DNA of 64,000 bases from the NCBI GenBank assembly GCA_965218985.1, contig CBDCMP010000007.1:2666001-2730000 (forward strand). The letters run 5' to 3'. Each line of letters opens with the position of its first letter. The first letter of the stretch is position 1. The notes under the pieces are model-generated. The model saw nothing but the letters and a program-made list of their open reading frames with translations. It was not told the origin of the DNA and searched no databases. The stretch is from Pseudopedobacter sp965218985 (GTDB lineage: Bacteria > Bacteroidota > Bacteroidia > Sphingobacteriales > Sphingobacteriaceae). Made by a program: the position numbers and the translations under genes. Below, piece by piece: positions 32,240 through 41,221 of this stretch.

Positions 32240-33832
32240 TTATTTAGCCGTTACATAAGTGGCTTGACTCTTACTACTTGGCTCTTGCTTCTCCAATACA
32301 TCTTTCATCTGGCCCTCCATAATATTCAGCATCTTCTCTGTAGCTTTAATGGCACAAACCGTTTGGTCAGAATCTAAACCTCTGGTGGTGAAAGTCTTCT
32401 GAGCTGTTTTCCAGGTGATCACAGTCTCGCACAAAGCATCAGAGCTGCTTCCCGGAGCGATTCTCACCGCATAATCAATTAAAGCAGGTAATTTTTTCCC
32501 CTGCGATTTGTAGACTCTGCTCAGGGCCAGCATAAAAGCATCAAACTGCCCGTCACCCTGTGCGTGTTCTTCATAAATTTTTCCATTAAAATTGATTGCA
32601 ATGGTTGCTGAGGGACGTAAACCTTTTGAATGTGAAAGCACATAAGATTCTACTTTTACTTTATCCTGGTAAGCTTTGCTGTCTAAAACATCAGAAATGA
32701 TGTAAGGCAAATCATCTTGGGTAACCGTTTCTTTTAAGTCTCCCAGTTCAATCACACGCTGCGTTACTTTTTTCAGATCTGCTTCATTGAGCTTTAAACC
32801 CAGTTCCTGCAGATTTTTTTCGATATTGGCCTTGCCGGAAGTTTTACCTAATGCATAGGTACGTTTGCGCCCGAAACGTTCTGGTAAAAGATCATTAAAA
32901 TAAAGGTTGTTTTTATTGTCTCCGTCTGCATGGATACCTGCGGTTTGTGTAAAAACATTTTCGCCTACGATGGGTTTGTTTGCCGGGATTCTAACGCCTG
33001 AAAAGGTTTCTACCAGTTTGCTCACTTTGTAAATAGAGGATTCTTTCAGACCTATTTCTACCTCAGGCAAGAAATCATTGATCACTGCAATCACACTGGC
33101 CATAGGTGCATTCCCTGCTCTTTCGCCCATCCCATTTACCGTTAGATGTAAACCGTCTATTCCTGCTTTTACGGCTTCCAAAGCATTGGCTGTTCCTAAA
33201 TCATAATCGTTATGGGCATGAAAGTCAAAACGAATTTTGGGGTATTTGGCTTTGATATCCTTCAGGAAAACATAGGTTTCATCCGGCGTTAAAACACCCA
33301 AAGTATCAGGCAATAAAATCCTTTCAATATTTTGAGTCGCTAAGAAATCAAGATATTGAAAAACATATTCTTGAGAATTGCGCATGCCATTGCTCCAGTC
33401 TTCCAGGTAAACATTGGTTTTGATGCCTTCCTTAATGGCTAGTTCCACTACATTTTTAATCTCAGTGAAATGTTGTTCAGGAGTTTTTTTTAATTGATGT
33501 GTTAAATGATTCAGCGATCCTTTGGTGAGTAAATTCTGCACTTTAACCCCTGCTTTCAACATCCAGTCAATAGAAACACCGTTATCCACAAAAGTCAGAA
33601 CCTCTACCTGGCTTAAACAGCCATTTTTGGATGCCCACTTGCTTACTGCTTTAACGGCCTCCAGCTCACCTTCTGATACTCTTGCCGAGGCAATTTCAAT
33701 CCGGTCAACTTTCAATTCTTCTAAAAGTAACTGGGAAATGGATAATTTCTCAGCAACAGAAAATGAAACCCCGGAGGTTTGTTCGCCGTCTCTCAGGGTA
33801 GTGTCCATGATTTCTATCTTCCTCGTTTTCAT
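32240..33832 (-). CDS. LeuA-like alpha-keto-acid acyl synthase, probable citramalate synthase
   Basis: A 530-residue member of the isopropylmalate/citramalate synthase family. The HMGL-like TIM barrel starts EIMDTTLRDGEQTSGVSFS, with metal/substrate residues in FHAHNDYDLGTANALEAVKAG and HLTVNGMGERAGNAP. The C-terminal LeuA allosteric domain is present (about residues 390-510). It differs clearly from the true leuA at 36271, including DRIEIASARVSEGE in place of the DVIEAGFP stretch. A second synthase beside leuCD and leuB is best explained as (R)-citramalate synthase, giving 2-ketobutyrate for isoleucine from pyruvate and acetyl-CoA. This specificity is inferred, not proven; a second isopropylmalate synthase or homocitrate-type activity is possible. 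Confidence 0.85.
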   Translation of the reverse strand: MKTRKIEIMDTTLRDGEQTSGVSFSVAEKLSISQLLLEELKVDRIEIASARVSEGELEAVKAVSKWASKNGCLSQVEVLTFVDNGVSIDWMLKAGVKVQNLLTKGSLNHLTHQLKKTPEQHFTEIKNVVELAIKEGIKTNVYLEDWSNGMRNSQEYVFQYLDFLATQNIERILLPDTLGVLTPDETYVFLKDIKAKYPKIRFDFHAHNDYDLGTANALEAVKAGIDGLHLTVNGMGERAGNAPMASVIAVINDFLPEVEIGLKESSIYKVSKLVETFSGVRIPANKPIVGENVFTQTAGIHADGDNKNNLYFNDLLPERFGRKRTYALGKTSGKANIEKNLQELGLKLNEADLKKVTQRVIELGDLKETVTQDDLPYIISDVLDSKAYQDKVKVESYVLSHSKGLRPSATIAINFNGKIYEEHAQGDGQFDAFMLALSRVYKSQGKKLPALIDYAVRIAPGSSSDALCETVITWKTAQKTFTTRGLDSDQTVCAIKATEKMLNIMEGQMKDVLEKQEPSSKSQATYVTAK

Positions 33833-33852
33833 TGAATGAGCCTTTATTGTTT

Positions 33853-34449
33853 TTATAGCGGAAGTTGTTCCGCAAATTCCTGTATGTCTGATTTGATGTT
33901 TTGCAGATAGTCGATATCATCAAAGCCATTTATCATATTGTCTTTCTTATAAGAGCTGATATCGAACTGTTCTGTAGTTCCTGAGCTTAGCAGAGTGATG
34001 CTTTGAGCTGGCAGATTGATCTCTACCTCAGTTTCAGGATTGGCGTGTACTGTAGTAAAAATCTCTTCTAAAAATGCAGGGCTGATTTGCACTGGCAAAA
34101 CACCAATGTTTAAGCAGTTCCCTCTGAAGATATCCGCAAAGAAACTGGAGACGACCGCTCTGAATCCATAATCATAAATAGCCCAGGCTGCGTGTTCGCG
34201 TGAAGAGCCTGAACCGAAATTTTTACCACCTAAAAGGATTTTTCCTTTGTAGGTTGGGTTGTTTAACACGAAATCAGCTTTAGGAGAACCATCTGTATGG
34301 TATCTCCAATCTCTGAATAAATTATCACCGAAACCTACACGCTCCGTCGCTTTCAAGAAACGGGCAGGGATGATTTGGTCAGTATCTACATTCTCTATCG
34401 GAAGTGGAACTGCTGTGCTTTTTAATATATTGAATTTATCGTATGTCAT
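33853..34449 (-). CDS. leuD: 3-isopropylmalate dehydratase small subunit
   Basis: A 198-residue swivelling-domain subunit that with LeuC isomerises 2- to 3-isopropylmalate. Motifs: LPIENVDTDQIIPARFLK near the start and GGKNFGSGSSREHAAWAI with the substrate-binding serines/arginine. Length matches the family (about 200). It lies 110 bases downstream of leuC and 20 bases before the second synthase gene. Confidence 0.96.
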   Translation of the reverse strand: MTYDKFNILKSTAVPLPIENVDTDQIIPARFLKATERVGFGDNLFRDWRYHTDGSPKADFVLNNPTYKGKILLGGKNFGSGSSREHAAWAIYDYGFRAVVSSFFADIFRGNCLNIGVLPVQISPAFLEEIFTTVHANPETEVEINLPAQSITLLSSGTTEQFDISSYKKDNMINGFDDIDYLQNIKSDIQEFAEQLPL

Positions 34450-34559
34450 TGTTTTGCCTTTAATATTTTGTTATTTTCTTAAAGCTAAATGCTCAAGGCG
34501 AAAAGCCAAGATGGCTAAAACAACCTTTGCAAGATGCTTTAAGCTTTCTACCTTCAGCT

Positions 34560-35966
34560 TTAAACCTCTTGAAGCATTAATTCTCTCGGGTCAGTAACCT
34601 TTCCGGTTACCGCAGCGGCTGCTGCGACTAACGGACTGGCCAATAATGTTCTGGAACCAGGACCCTGTCTTCCCTCAAAATTTCTGTTTGAAGTGCTTAC
34701 TGCATATTTACCAGCCGGGATTTTATCGTCATTCATGGCTAAGCAAGCTGAACAACCTGGCTGGCGCAATACAAAACCTGCTTCGGTAAAAATATCCAGC
34801 AAACCTTCTTCTTTGATTTTTGCTTCTACCTGATGAGAACCTGGAACCAACCAAACGGTGACACCCTCTGCCTTTTTTCTGCCTTTTACAATAGAAGCAA
34901 AAGCCCTGAAATCCTCAATTCTTCCGTTGGTGCAGCTTCCCACAAAAACAAAGTCGATCTTTTTGCCAATCATGTGATCTCCTTCATGGAAGCCCATATA
35001 ATTTAAAGATTTTTCGTAAGTCGCTACGCCGCCTTCCACAGAACCTGAGTCAGGTATATCTTTGCTGATTCCCATACCCATTCCGGGGTTGGTGCCGTAG
35101 GTGATCATGGGCTCAATTAATGATCCGTCGAAAGTATATTCCTTATCAAAAATTGCATCATCATCAGTTTTCAAAGTTTTATAGTAAGCTAAAGCTTTGT
35201 CCCAAGCCTCGCCTTTTGGCGAAAATTCTCTTCCTTTTACATAGTTGATAGTGGTTTCATCTGGGGCAATCATCCCGCCACGGGCACCCATTTCAATAGA
35301 AAGATTGCAAACCGTCATCCGGCCTTCCATGGTCATCTCTTCAAAAACTTTCCCTGCATATTCTACAAAATAACCTGTAGCTCCGGAAGTGGTCAATTGT
35401 GAAATAATGAACAATGCCACATCCTTAGGCGTTACGCCATAGCCCAGAGAACCGGTAATATTGATGCGCATTTTTTGAGGCTTTGGTTGCATGATACATT
35501 GTGTTGCCAAAACCATCTCCACCTCTGAAGTGCCAATACCGAAGGCAATTGCTCCGAAAGCACCATGGGTAGAAGTGTGCGAATCGCCACAAACAATGGT
35601 TGCACCGGGTTGGGTGATTCCGTATTCTGGACCTACCACATGCACAATTCCATTTTTTTGGTGACCTAAACCCCAATGAGAAATTCCGTATTCGTTACTG
35701 TTAGATTCCAACGCTTTTAGCTGATTAGCAGAAAGAGGGTCTTCCACTGGCAAATGCTGGTTCATCGTCGGTGTATTATGGTCGGCCGTTGCGAAAGTAC
35801 GCTCCGGATATAAAACCTTAATTCCTCTGCTTTTTAATCCTAAAAACGCAACCGGACTGGTTACTTCATGAATCAGGTGACGGTCTATAAAAAGCACATC
35901 TGGCCCTCCTTCAATCTTTCGGACTACATGACCGTCCCACACCTTGTCAAATAATGTTTTGCTCAT
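34560..35966 (-). CDS. leuC: 3-isopropylmalate dehydratase large subunit
   Basis: A 468-residue aconitase-family subunit binding a [4Fe-4S] cluster. Cluster cysteines are visible in VGSCTNGRIEDFR and QPGCSACLAMN; GDSHTSTHGAFGA and an RHLIHEVTSP segment are also conserved. The start MSKTLFDKVWDGHVV at 35966 matches family N termini. An upstream in-frame ATG at 36020 would add 18 residues derived from the repeat-like spacer and is rejected. The gene follows leuA after a 304-base repeat-filled gap. Confidence 0.96.
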   Translation of the reverse strand: MSKTLFDKVWDGHVVRKIEGGPDVLFIDRHLIHEVTSPVAFLGLKSRGIKVLYPERTFATADHNTPTMNQHLPVEDPLSANQLKALESNSNEYGISHWGLGHQKNGIVHVVGPEYGITQPGATIVCGDSHTSTHGAFGAIAFGIGTSEVEMVLATQCIMQPKPQKMRINITGSLGYGVTPKDVALFIISQLTTSGATGYFVEYAGKVFEEMTMEGRMTVCNLSIEMGARGGMIAPDETTINYVKGREFSPKGEAWDKALAYYKTLKTDDDAIFDKEYTFDGSLIEPMITYGTNPGMGMGISKDIPDSGSVEGGVATYEKSLNYMGFHEGDHMIGKKIDFVFVGSCTNGRIEDFRAFASIVKGRKKAEGVTVWLVPGSHQVEAKIKEEGLLDIFTEAGFVLRQPGCSACLAMNDDKIPAGKYAVSTSNRNFEGRQGPGSRTLLASPLVAAAAAVTGKVTDPRELMLQEV

Positions 35967-35998
35967 TTTATTATTTTTTACTCTTTTATCTTTTCCAT

Positions 35999-36053
35999 GG
36001 CCTGTGTCCTCACAGGCCATTGTTGTATTTTGTTTCGTTCTGTGAGGACACAG
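35999..36053. repeat. Nested inverted repeat with two alternative folds
   Basis: GGCCTGTGTCCTCACAGGCC (35999-36018) is itself an 8-bp stem with a 4-base loop. Its core CTGTGTCCTCACAG is also perfectly complementary to CTGTGAGGACACAG at 36040-36053 (14 bp). The two hairpins are mutually exclusive. Confidence 0.7.
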
Positions 36054-36079
36054 ACCGAGGTTGTTTTAATTTTTTATTT

Positions 36080-36262
36080 GGGCGTTCGGGCGGGTTTTCC
36101 ATTCATACTACTCAAGGCCTTAGCCACAAGCCGGTATCCATTTCAATCCCTAACGCAAACTTACCACTTCGTCATGTTGAACGATAGTGAAACATCTCAC
36201 CCTACAAGTCTCCATACTAAATGAGAACCTATTTGTGAGACCTCTCGTTCCTCGAGGTGACG
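36080..36262. repeat. Composite intergenic repeat, copy 1
   Basis: Module A runs from GGGCGTTC at 36080 to TAACGCAAA at about 36159. Module B runs from CGTCATGTTGAACGATAGTG at 36170 to CTCGTTCCTCGAGGTGACG at 36262, with imperfectly complementary ends. The same two modules in the same order and orientation occur at 44193-44382. Confidence 0.65.
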
Positions 36263-36270
36263 CTCGAGTA

Positions 36271-37779
36271 TTATATAAACTTATTCACTGCATCTAAATA
36301 AGCATTCGCTGATGCCTGTACAATGTCTGTACTAAAACCGTAGCCATTGTAATTCTTATCCAGATATTTAATCCTCATGTTCACTTTGCTCACATCATCA
36401 CTACCGCCCTCAATGGCATCTATATGAAAAGCCTTAATTGCAATCTCCTTGTTTAAAATGGAGTTGATGGCTTTAATGGTGGCATCCACCGGGCCATTGC
36501 CGGATGAAGTTGCCTCGTACATTTTCCCTTTAATGTCTAATTTGATGATGGAGGTGGGGATCAGAGGATCGCCACACATCACCTGCAATAATTTAACGGT
36601 TACCCCTGCCTTATAATTACGCTCGGTGCCATCGCTCATTAAAGATAATAAGTCGTCGTCTTTTATTTCTTTTTTAGTGTCGGCGATAGTCAAAAAACGT
36701 TCGTAAACATCATCTAAATTAATTTTCTCCAGCACATATCCCAATCTTTCCAGATGGTGTTTTAGTGCATGTCGGCCGCTTCTGGCAGTTAAAATAATTT
36801 CAGACTGATCTATGCCCACATCCTCGGGGTTGATGATTTCATAATTCTCGCGATGTTTCAATACGCCGTCCTGATGAATGCCAGAGCTGTGAGCGAAAGC
36901 ATTTTTACCTACAATTGCCTTATTGGGTTGCACTGGCATACGCATCATGCGGCTTACCATGCCACTCAGTTCATAAAAATGTTTGGAATTGATTTGGGTA
37001 TGCTTGTTTAAAGTCTGGTGTGTTTTTAAAATCATGGCTACTTCTTCCAGAGAAGTGTTTCCGGCTCTTTCGCCAATTCCGTTAATGGTGCACTCCGCTT
37101 GTCTGGCGCCATTTTGTATTCCAGCAATGCTGTTGGCCGTGGCCAAACCCAAATCATTGTGACAATGTACGGAGATGATGGCTTTATCAATATTGGAAAC
37201 ATGATCCATTAAGTACTTAATTTTTGCCCCGTATTGGTCGGGAAGGCAATAGCCATTGGTATCCGGAATGTTTACCACTGTGGCTCCGGCAGCAATCACC
37301 GCTTCCACCATTTGTGCCAGGAAAGCATTATCTGCTCTGCCGGCATCTTCTGCATAGAATTCAATATCTTCCACAAAAGTTTTGGCGTATCTCACCGCCT
37401 CCACGCCACGTTCTAAAATAGCTTTGCGGGTGCTGTTGAATTTGTATTGGATGTGCATGTCAGAAGCACCAATACCGGTATGGATACGGGGTCTTTTGGC
37501 GAATTTCAATGAATCTGCGGCCACGTCTATATCATTTTGATTGGCTCTGGTTAAAGCGCAAATAATAGGTTCAGTTACCGCTTTGGAAAGTTCCACCACG
37601 CTTTGAAAATCTCCCGGACTGGAAACCGGAAACCCTGCTTCAATTACATCCACACCCAAAGCTTCCAGTCGCAAAGCGATTTCAATCTTTTCAGATGTCG
37701 TCAGTTGGCAACCTGGCACCTGCTCCCCGTCGCGCAGGGTGGTGTCGAAAATGTAAATTCTATTTGGGTCGTGTAGCAT
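36271..37779 (-). CDS. leuA: 2-isopropylmalate synthase
   Basis: A 502-residue enzyme condensing acetyl-CoA with 2-ketoisovalerate, the committed step to leucine. Motifs: IFDTTLRDGEQVPGCQLT at the start, VDVIEAGFPVSSPGDF, SVHCHNDLGLATANS (metal ligands), INGIGERAGNTSLEEV, then the C-terminal LeuA regulatory domain at about 385-500, the site of leucine feedback in the family. It overlaps nothing and follows the double-ABC ATPase gene after six bases. Confidence 0.96.
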   Translation of the reverse strand: MLHDPNRIYIFDTTLRDGEQVPGCQLTTSEKIEIALRLEALGVDVIEAGFPVSSPGDFQSVVELSKAVTEPIICALTRANQNDIDVAADSLKFAKRPRIHTGIGASDMHIQYKFNSTRKAILERGVEAVRYAKTFVEDIEFYAEDAGRADNAFLAQMVEAVIAAGATVVNIPDTNGYCLPDQYGAKIKYLMDHVSNIDKAIISVHCHNDLGLATANSIAGIQNGARQAECTINGIGERAGNTSLEEVAMILKTHQTLNKHTQINSKHFYELSGMVSRMMRMPVQPNKAIVGKNAFAHSSGIHQDGVLKHRENYEIINPEDVGIDQSEIILTARSGRHALKHHLERLGYVLEKINLDDVYERFLTIADTKKEIKDDDLLSLMSDGTERNYKAGVTVKLLQVMCGDPLIPTSIIKLDIKGKMYEATSSGNGPVDATIKAINSILNKEIAIKAFHIDAIEGGSDDVSKVNMRIKYLDKNYNGYGFSTDIVQASANAYLDAVNKFI

Positions 37780-37785
37780 AATTTT

Positions 37786-39276
37786 TTATTCTGTTAATTC
37801 AAAGTGCTGCTGCGCTTGTTTATTTTTTATCAGCTCCATTAATTTCACTTCGCCATTCTCTAAAACCATCCGTTTTTCCAGGCAGGTGGGCAGTTGAGAC
37901 TCAAAATGTCCCACGTAAATCAGGGTCATTCCGTTGCTGCACAACGCATCTACCAATTGGTTAAAATGCTGCGTCTGTTGCTGGTCTAAACCCTGGCAAG
38001 GTTCATCCAGAATGAGTAGTTCCGGATTTTTGATGATGGTTCTGGCCAGTAAAACCAGTCTTTGTTTCCCTAAAGGGAGCGTGTGTAACAAACTATTTTT
38101 AAATTCATTTAAACCAAAATATTCAACCAACTCATCTACCTGCGCACTTTTTGAATAAGGCAGTTGCTGAAATAAACCCACTGAATCATAAAAGCCGGAG
38201 GCAATGCTTTGCCACACGGTAGAAGAGGCATCAAAGTACCAGTGAAATTCAGGAGAGATTAAGCCGATATGTTTTTTGATATCCCATACACTTTCCCCGC
38301 TTCCTCTTTTATTTCCGAAAAGGTAAAGCTCATTGGCATAAGATTGAGGATGGTCACCGTTCATTAAGCTCAGCAAAGTAGATTTCCCGGAACCATTTGG
38401 ACCTTGCAGCAGCCATTTATCACCGGCATTCACTTCCCAGTTGATGTTTTTTAAGATTTGTTTATCGCCATAGCTGATATTTATGTCAACCATTTTGGTT
38501 ATCTGTTTAGACTGATAAACGGGAGCTTCTTTAAGAAAATCAGGTATTGCTCCTAATGTTGAATGATGATGAATTCTAACTTCTTCAAGATCCTTATTTT
38601 CAATTAGTTTGCCGTCCTTTATTTCTGCTATTTGAGTGATGCAGGATGGTAACTCTTCCTCATTAGAGATTAAAATTAATTGAACACCTTCTTCCGAAAT
38701 CTTGTCCAATAAAATATTTAAATTTCCTCTGGATGCTTTATCCAGGCCTGTATAAGGCTGATCGATAATCAACAATTGAGGCTTCAGCCACAGGACTTTT
38801 ATTAATTGCAGTTTTTTATGCTCCCCACTTGATAATTCTAAAAGCTGTGAATTTTCTAATCCTGCAAAGCCTAAAGCATTTAAAATCGGTTCAACATCGG
38901 CGAAAGCCAAATTATTTTCCTTTCCATAATGCGCTAATTCAGCTTTTACAGTTAAAGTTTCTTTAGCCTGCAAGCTGGTGTAGCGTTGCTGATAATAAAA
39001 ATTGGCAAGGCCTTCCACATTTTTAAACGGATACCAGCTCTCCACAAATAAAATCTTTGCGGGTAAGAGACTATTTAAATCAAAATTGATGTTGATCTCT
39101 CCCGTTGTGTTGTGCAAACCTGCAATGGCTTTTGCCAAGGAGGTTTTTCCGCTTCCGCTGATGCCGCCCAACACCCATTGCTCTCCTTTATGGATATTCC
39201 ACTTCAAATCCGTTAATACCGCTTTTTGCTGGTACTTTAGATTCAAATTTTGGATATGGATGAAGGGTTTTGTCAT
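37786..39276 (-). CDS. Tandem-domain ABC ATPase (ModF-like) inside BCAA operon
   Basis: A 496-residue soluble protein with two ATP-binding cassettes. First: Walker A GGISGSGKTSLAKA (about residues 37-50), signature ELSSGEHKKLQL, Walker B LLIIDQPYTGLD, in which the catalytic glutamate is replaced by glutamine. Second: Walker A GPNGSGKSTLLSL, signature TLPLGKQRLVLLAR (serine replaced), Walker B LLILDEPCQGLD. The layout resembles E. coli ModF (PhrA)-type proteins of unclear function. There is no membrane domain, so it is probably not a classical transporter subunit. It lies between ilvC and leuA with gaps of 41 and 6 bases and must be transcribed with them. Its link to amino-acid synthesis is unknown. 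Confidence 0.85.
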   Translation of the reverse strand: MTKPFIHIQNLNLKYQQKAVLTDLKWNIHKGEQWVLGGISGSGKTSLAKAIAGLHNTTGEININFDLNSLLPAKILFVESWYPFKNVEGLANFYYQQRYTSLQAKETLTVKAELAHYGKENNLAFADVEPILNALGFAGLENSQLLELSSGEHKKLQLIKVLWLKPQLLIIDQPYTGLDKASRGNLNILLDKISEEGVQLILISNEEELPSCITQIAEIKDGKLIENKDLEEVRIHHHSTLGAIPDFLKEAPVYQSKQITKMVDINISYGDKQILKNINWEVNAGDKWLLQGPNGSGKSTLLSLMNGDHPQSYANELYLFGNKRGSGESVWDIKKHIGLISPEFHWYFDASSTVWQSIASGFYDSVGLFQQLPYSKSAQVDELVEYFGLNEFKNSLLHTLPLGKQRLVLLARTIIKNPELLILDEPCQGLDQQQTQHFNQLVDALCSNGMTLIYVGHFESQLPTCLEKRMVLENGEVKLMELIKNKQAQQHFELTE

Positions 39277-39317
39277 TTTTATTTTTTTCTTCTTGTAGGG
39301 CTGAGTGAAGTTGAGTT

Positions 39318-40799
39318 TTAGGCCGTCTTTATCGCTTTCATGGCTGTCATTGCTTTACGCAGCACTGCACCCACTTTTTCTACCTGGTGGTTGCGGATGG
39401 CATCATTTACTTCAATTAATTTTCTGTTATCTACTCCGTTATCTTTCGCTTCATTAAAATTTTCACCTGCTAAATTTGCATCTACATTTTTCATGAAATC
39501 TGCCAGTAGCGGTTTGCAGGCCTGATCAAATAAATAGCAACCATATTCCGCAGTATCAGAGATGACACGGTTCATCTCGAACAATTTTTTGCGGGCGATG
39601 GTGTTGGCAATCAGCGGAGTTTCATGTAAAGACTCGTAGTAGGCAGATTCCGGTTTGATGCCTGCCTGAACCATGGTTTCAAAAGCCAGTTCTACTCCGG
39701 CTCTGATGAATGCGACCATTAGTGTGTAATTGTCGAAATATTCCTGCTCATCAATTTTCATATTTCCGGCAGGAGTTTTCTCAAAAGCAGTTTCACCGGT
39801 TTCGGCTCTCCATTTCAACAGATTTTTATCTCCGTTGGCCCAATCCTCCATCATGGTTTTACTGAATTCGCCACTCATGATATCATCCTGGTGTTTTTGG
39901 AATAAGGGACGCATGATGTCTTTCAGCTCCTCAGAAATTTCAAAAGCTTTGATCTTGGCAGGGTTGCTCAACCTATCCATCATGGCAGTGATGCCACCTT
40001 GTTTTAGGGCTTCGGTAATTACCTCCACGCCATATTGCACCAATTTTGAAGCATAAGCTGCATCGATTCCTTTCTCTATCATCTTATCAAAAGAAAGGAT
40101 AGAACCGGTTTGCAATAATCCACAAAGGATGGTCTGCTCGCCCATTAAATCAGATTTTACCTCTGCCACAAAAGAAGAAAGCAAAACACCTGCTCTGTGA
40201 CCACCTGTACCTACAGCATAAGCTTTCGCCTGTGCCAATCCTTTTCCTTCAGGATCATTCTCCGGATGTACGGCAATTAAAGTAGGAACCCCAAAACCTC
40301 TCGCATATTCTGCTCTTACCTCACTGCCGGGGCATTTTGGAGCTACCATAATTACGGTGATATCCTTACGGATCTGCATGCCTTCTTCTACAATATTAAA
40401 ACCGTGAGAATAGGATAGGGTAGCTCCTTTTTTCATCAAAGGCATTACTGCCTTCACAACTGCTGTATGTTGTTTATCTGGAGTAAGGTTGATTAAAATA
40501 TCTGCCGAAGGAATCAGTTCTTCATAAGTTCCCACCTTAAAATTGTTTTCAGTGGCATTTTTCCAAGAATCTCTTTTGCCTTCAATTGCTTCATTACGTA
40601 AGGTATAGCTTACATCCAGTCCGCTGTCTCTTAGGTTCAAACCCTGGTTCAGGCCTTGTGCACCACAACCAATGATCACCAGTTTTTTACCTTTCAATGC
40701 TTCCACGCCGTCCAAAAATTCTGAACTGTCCATGAAATCGCAAACACCTAACTGGTTTAATTTTTCTCTAAGAGGTAATGTGTTAAAATAATTTGACAT
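39318..40799 (-). CDS. ilvC: Ketol-acid reductoisomerase (NADP+), class II
   Basis: A 493-residue long-form (class II, E. coli-like) enzyme that isomerises and reduces acetolactate and acetohydroxybutyrate. The Rossmann motif is VIIGCGAQGLNQGLNLRDSG, followed by a YTLRNEAIEGKRDSW loop with basic residues that favour NADPH. Mg-binding acidic residues are in the SDLMGEQTILCGLL and later FDNYTLMV segments. The duplicated C-terminal knotted domain accounts for the length. It catalyses the second common step of valine and isoleucine synthesis. Confidence 0.97.
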   Translation of the reverse strand: MSNYFNTLPLREKLNQLGVCDFMDSSEFLDGVEALKGKKLVIIGCGAQGLNQGLNLRDSGLDVSYTLRNEAIEGKRDSWKNATENNFKVGTYEELIPSADILINLTPDKQHTAVVKAVMPLMKKGATLSYSHGFNIVEEGMQIRKDITVIMVAPKCPGSEVRAEYARGFGVPTLIAVHPENDPEGKGLAQAKAYAVGTGGHRAGVLLSSFVAEVKSDLMGEQTILCGLLQTGSILSFDKMIEKGIDAAYASKLVQYGVEVITEALKQGGITAMMDRLSNPAKIKAFEISEELKDIMRPLFQKHQDDIMSGEFSKTMMEDWANGDKNLLKWRAETGETAFEKTPAGNMKIDEQEYFDNYTLMVAFIRAGVELAFETMVQAGIKPESAYYESLHETPLIANTIARKKLFEMNRVISDTAEYGCYLFDQACKPLLADFMKNVDANLAGENFNEAKDNGVDNRKLIEVNDAIRNHQVEKVGAVLRKAMTAMKAIKTA

Positions 40800-40831
40800 C
40801 TTTTTATTGCTTAATTTCTGTTTTATTAATC

Positions 40832-41218
40832 TTAAATATCTTCTTTTTCTGAGTCCTTCAACTCCTCGTTGAAGGTTATTTTATTATTAAAAGGATCAAT
40901 CACAGTAACACTCCAGGTTCCGTAGAACGTTTTCTCTAAACCTGGTCGGCCGTAATTGTATTTTTTATTTAAGAGCATTTTTTGAAAGTTTTTCACCTCT
41001 TCACAATCAATATGGATATGTGTTCCTGGAGTTCCGTCTCCATGGTGTTCGCTCAAGTGCAATTCAATTCCCTTTAAAGAAACCTGCATGTACAAAGGCA
41101 AGCCCTCTTCAAACCGATGTTCCCAATCCACTTTAAAACCCAGCCAATCCACATAAAACTGGATAGCTTTATCGACATCGAAGATTCTAAGAATAGGGAC
41201 AACCTTTTTGCACTTCAT
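40832..41218 (-). CDS. VOC-superfamily (glyoxalase/bleomycin-resistance-like) protein
   Basis: A 128-residue protein with a single vicinal-oxygen-chelate fold: PILRIFDVDKAIQFYVDWLG at the start, then IELHLSEHHGDGTPGTHIHI and FGTWS-like YGTWSVTVIDPFNNKITF at the end. The layout resembles the glyoxalase superfamily protein group that includes bleomycin-resistance proteins. The histidines ELHLSEHH and the terminal glutamate could bind metal. It is in the operon between ilvN (three-base gap) and ilvC, with no established role in that pathway. Confidence 0.82.
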   Translation of the reverse strand: MKCKKVVPILRIFDVDKAIQFYVDWLGFKVDWEHRFEEGLPLYMQVSLKGIELHLSEHHGDGTPGTHIHIDCEEVKNFQKMLLNKKYNYGRPGLEKTFYGTWSVTVIDPFNNKITFNEELKDSEKEDI

Positions 41219-41221
41219 AGC

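Larger units (their letters stand above)
35967..36270. other. leuA-leuC spacer filled with intergenic repeats
   Basis: A 304-base spacer inside the operon without a gene. It contains a nested inverted repeat (35999-36053) and a two-module composite repeat (36080-36262) that recurs upstream of the ORF6N gene at 44193-44382. Confidence 0.6.

Noticed and set aside
35967..36020. 18-residue N-terminal extension of leuC
   Set aside because: It is translated from an inverted repeat in the spacer and does not resemble LeuC N termini.
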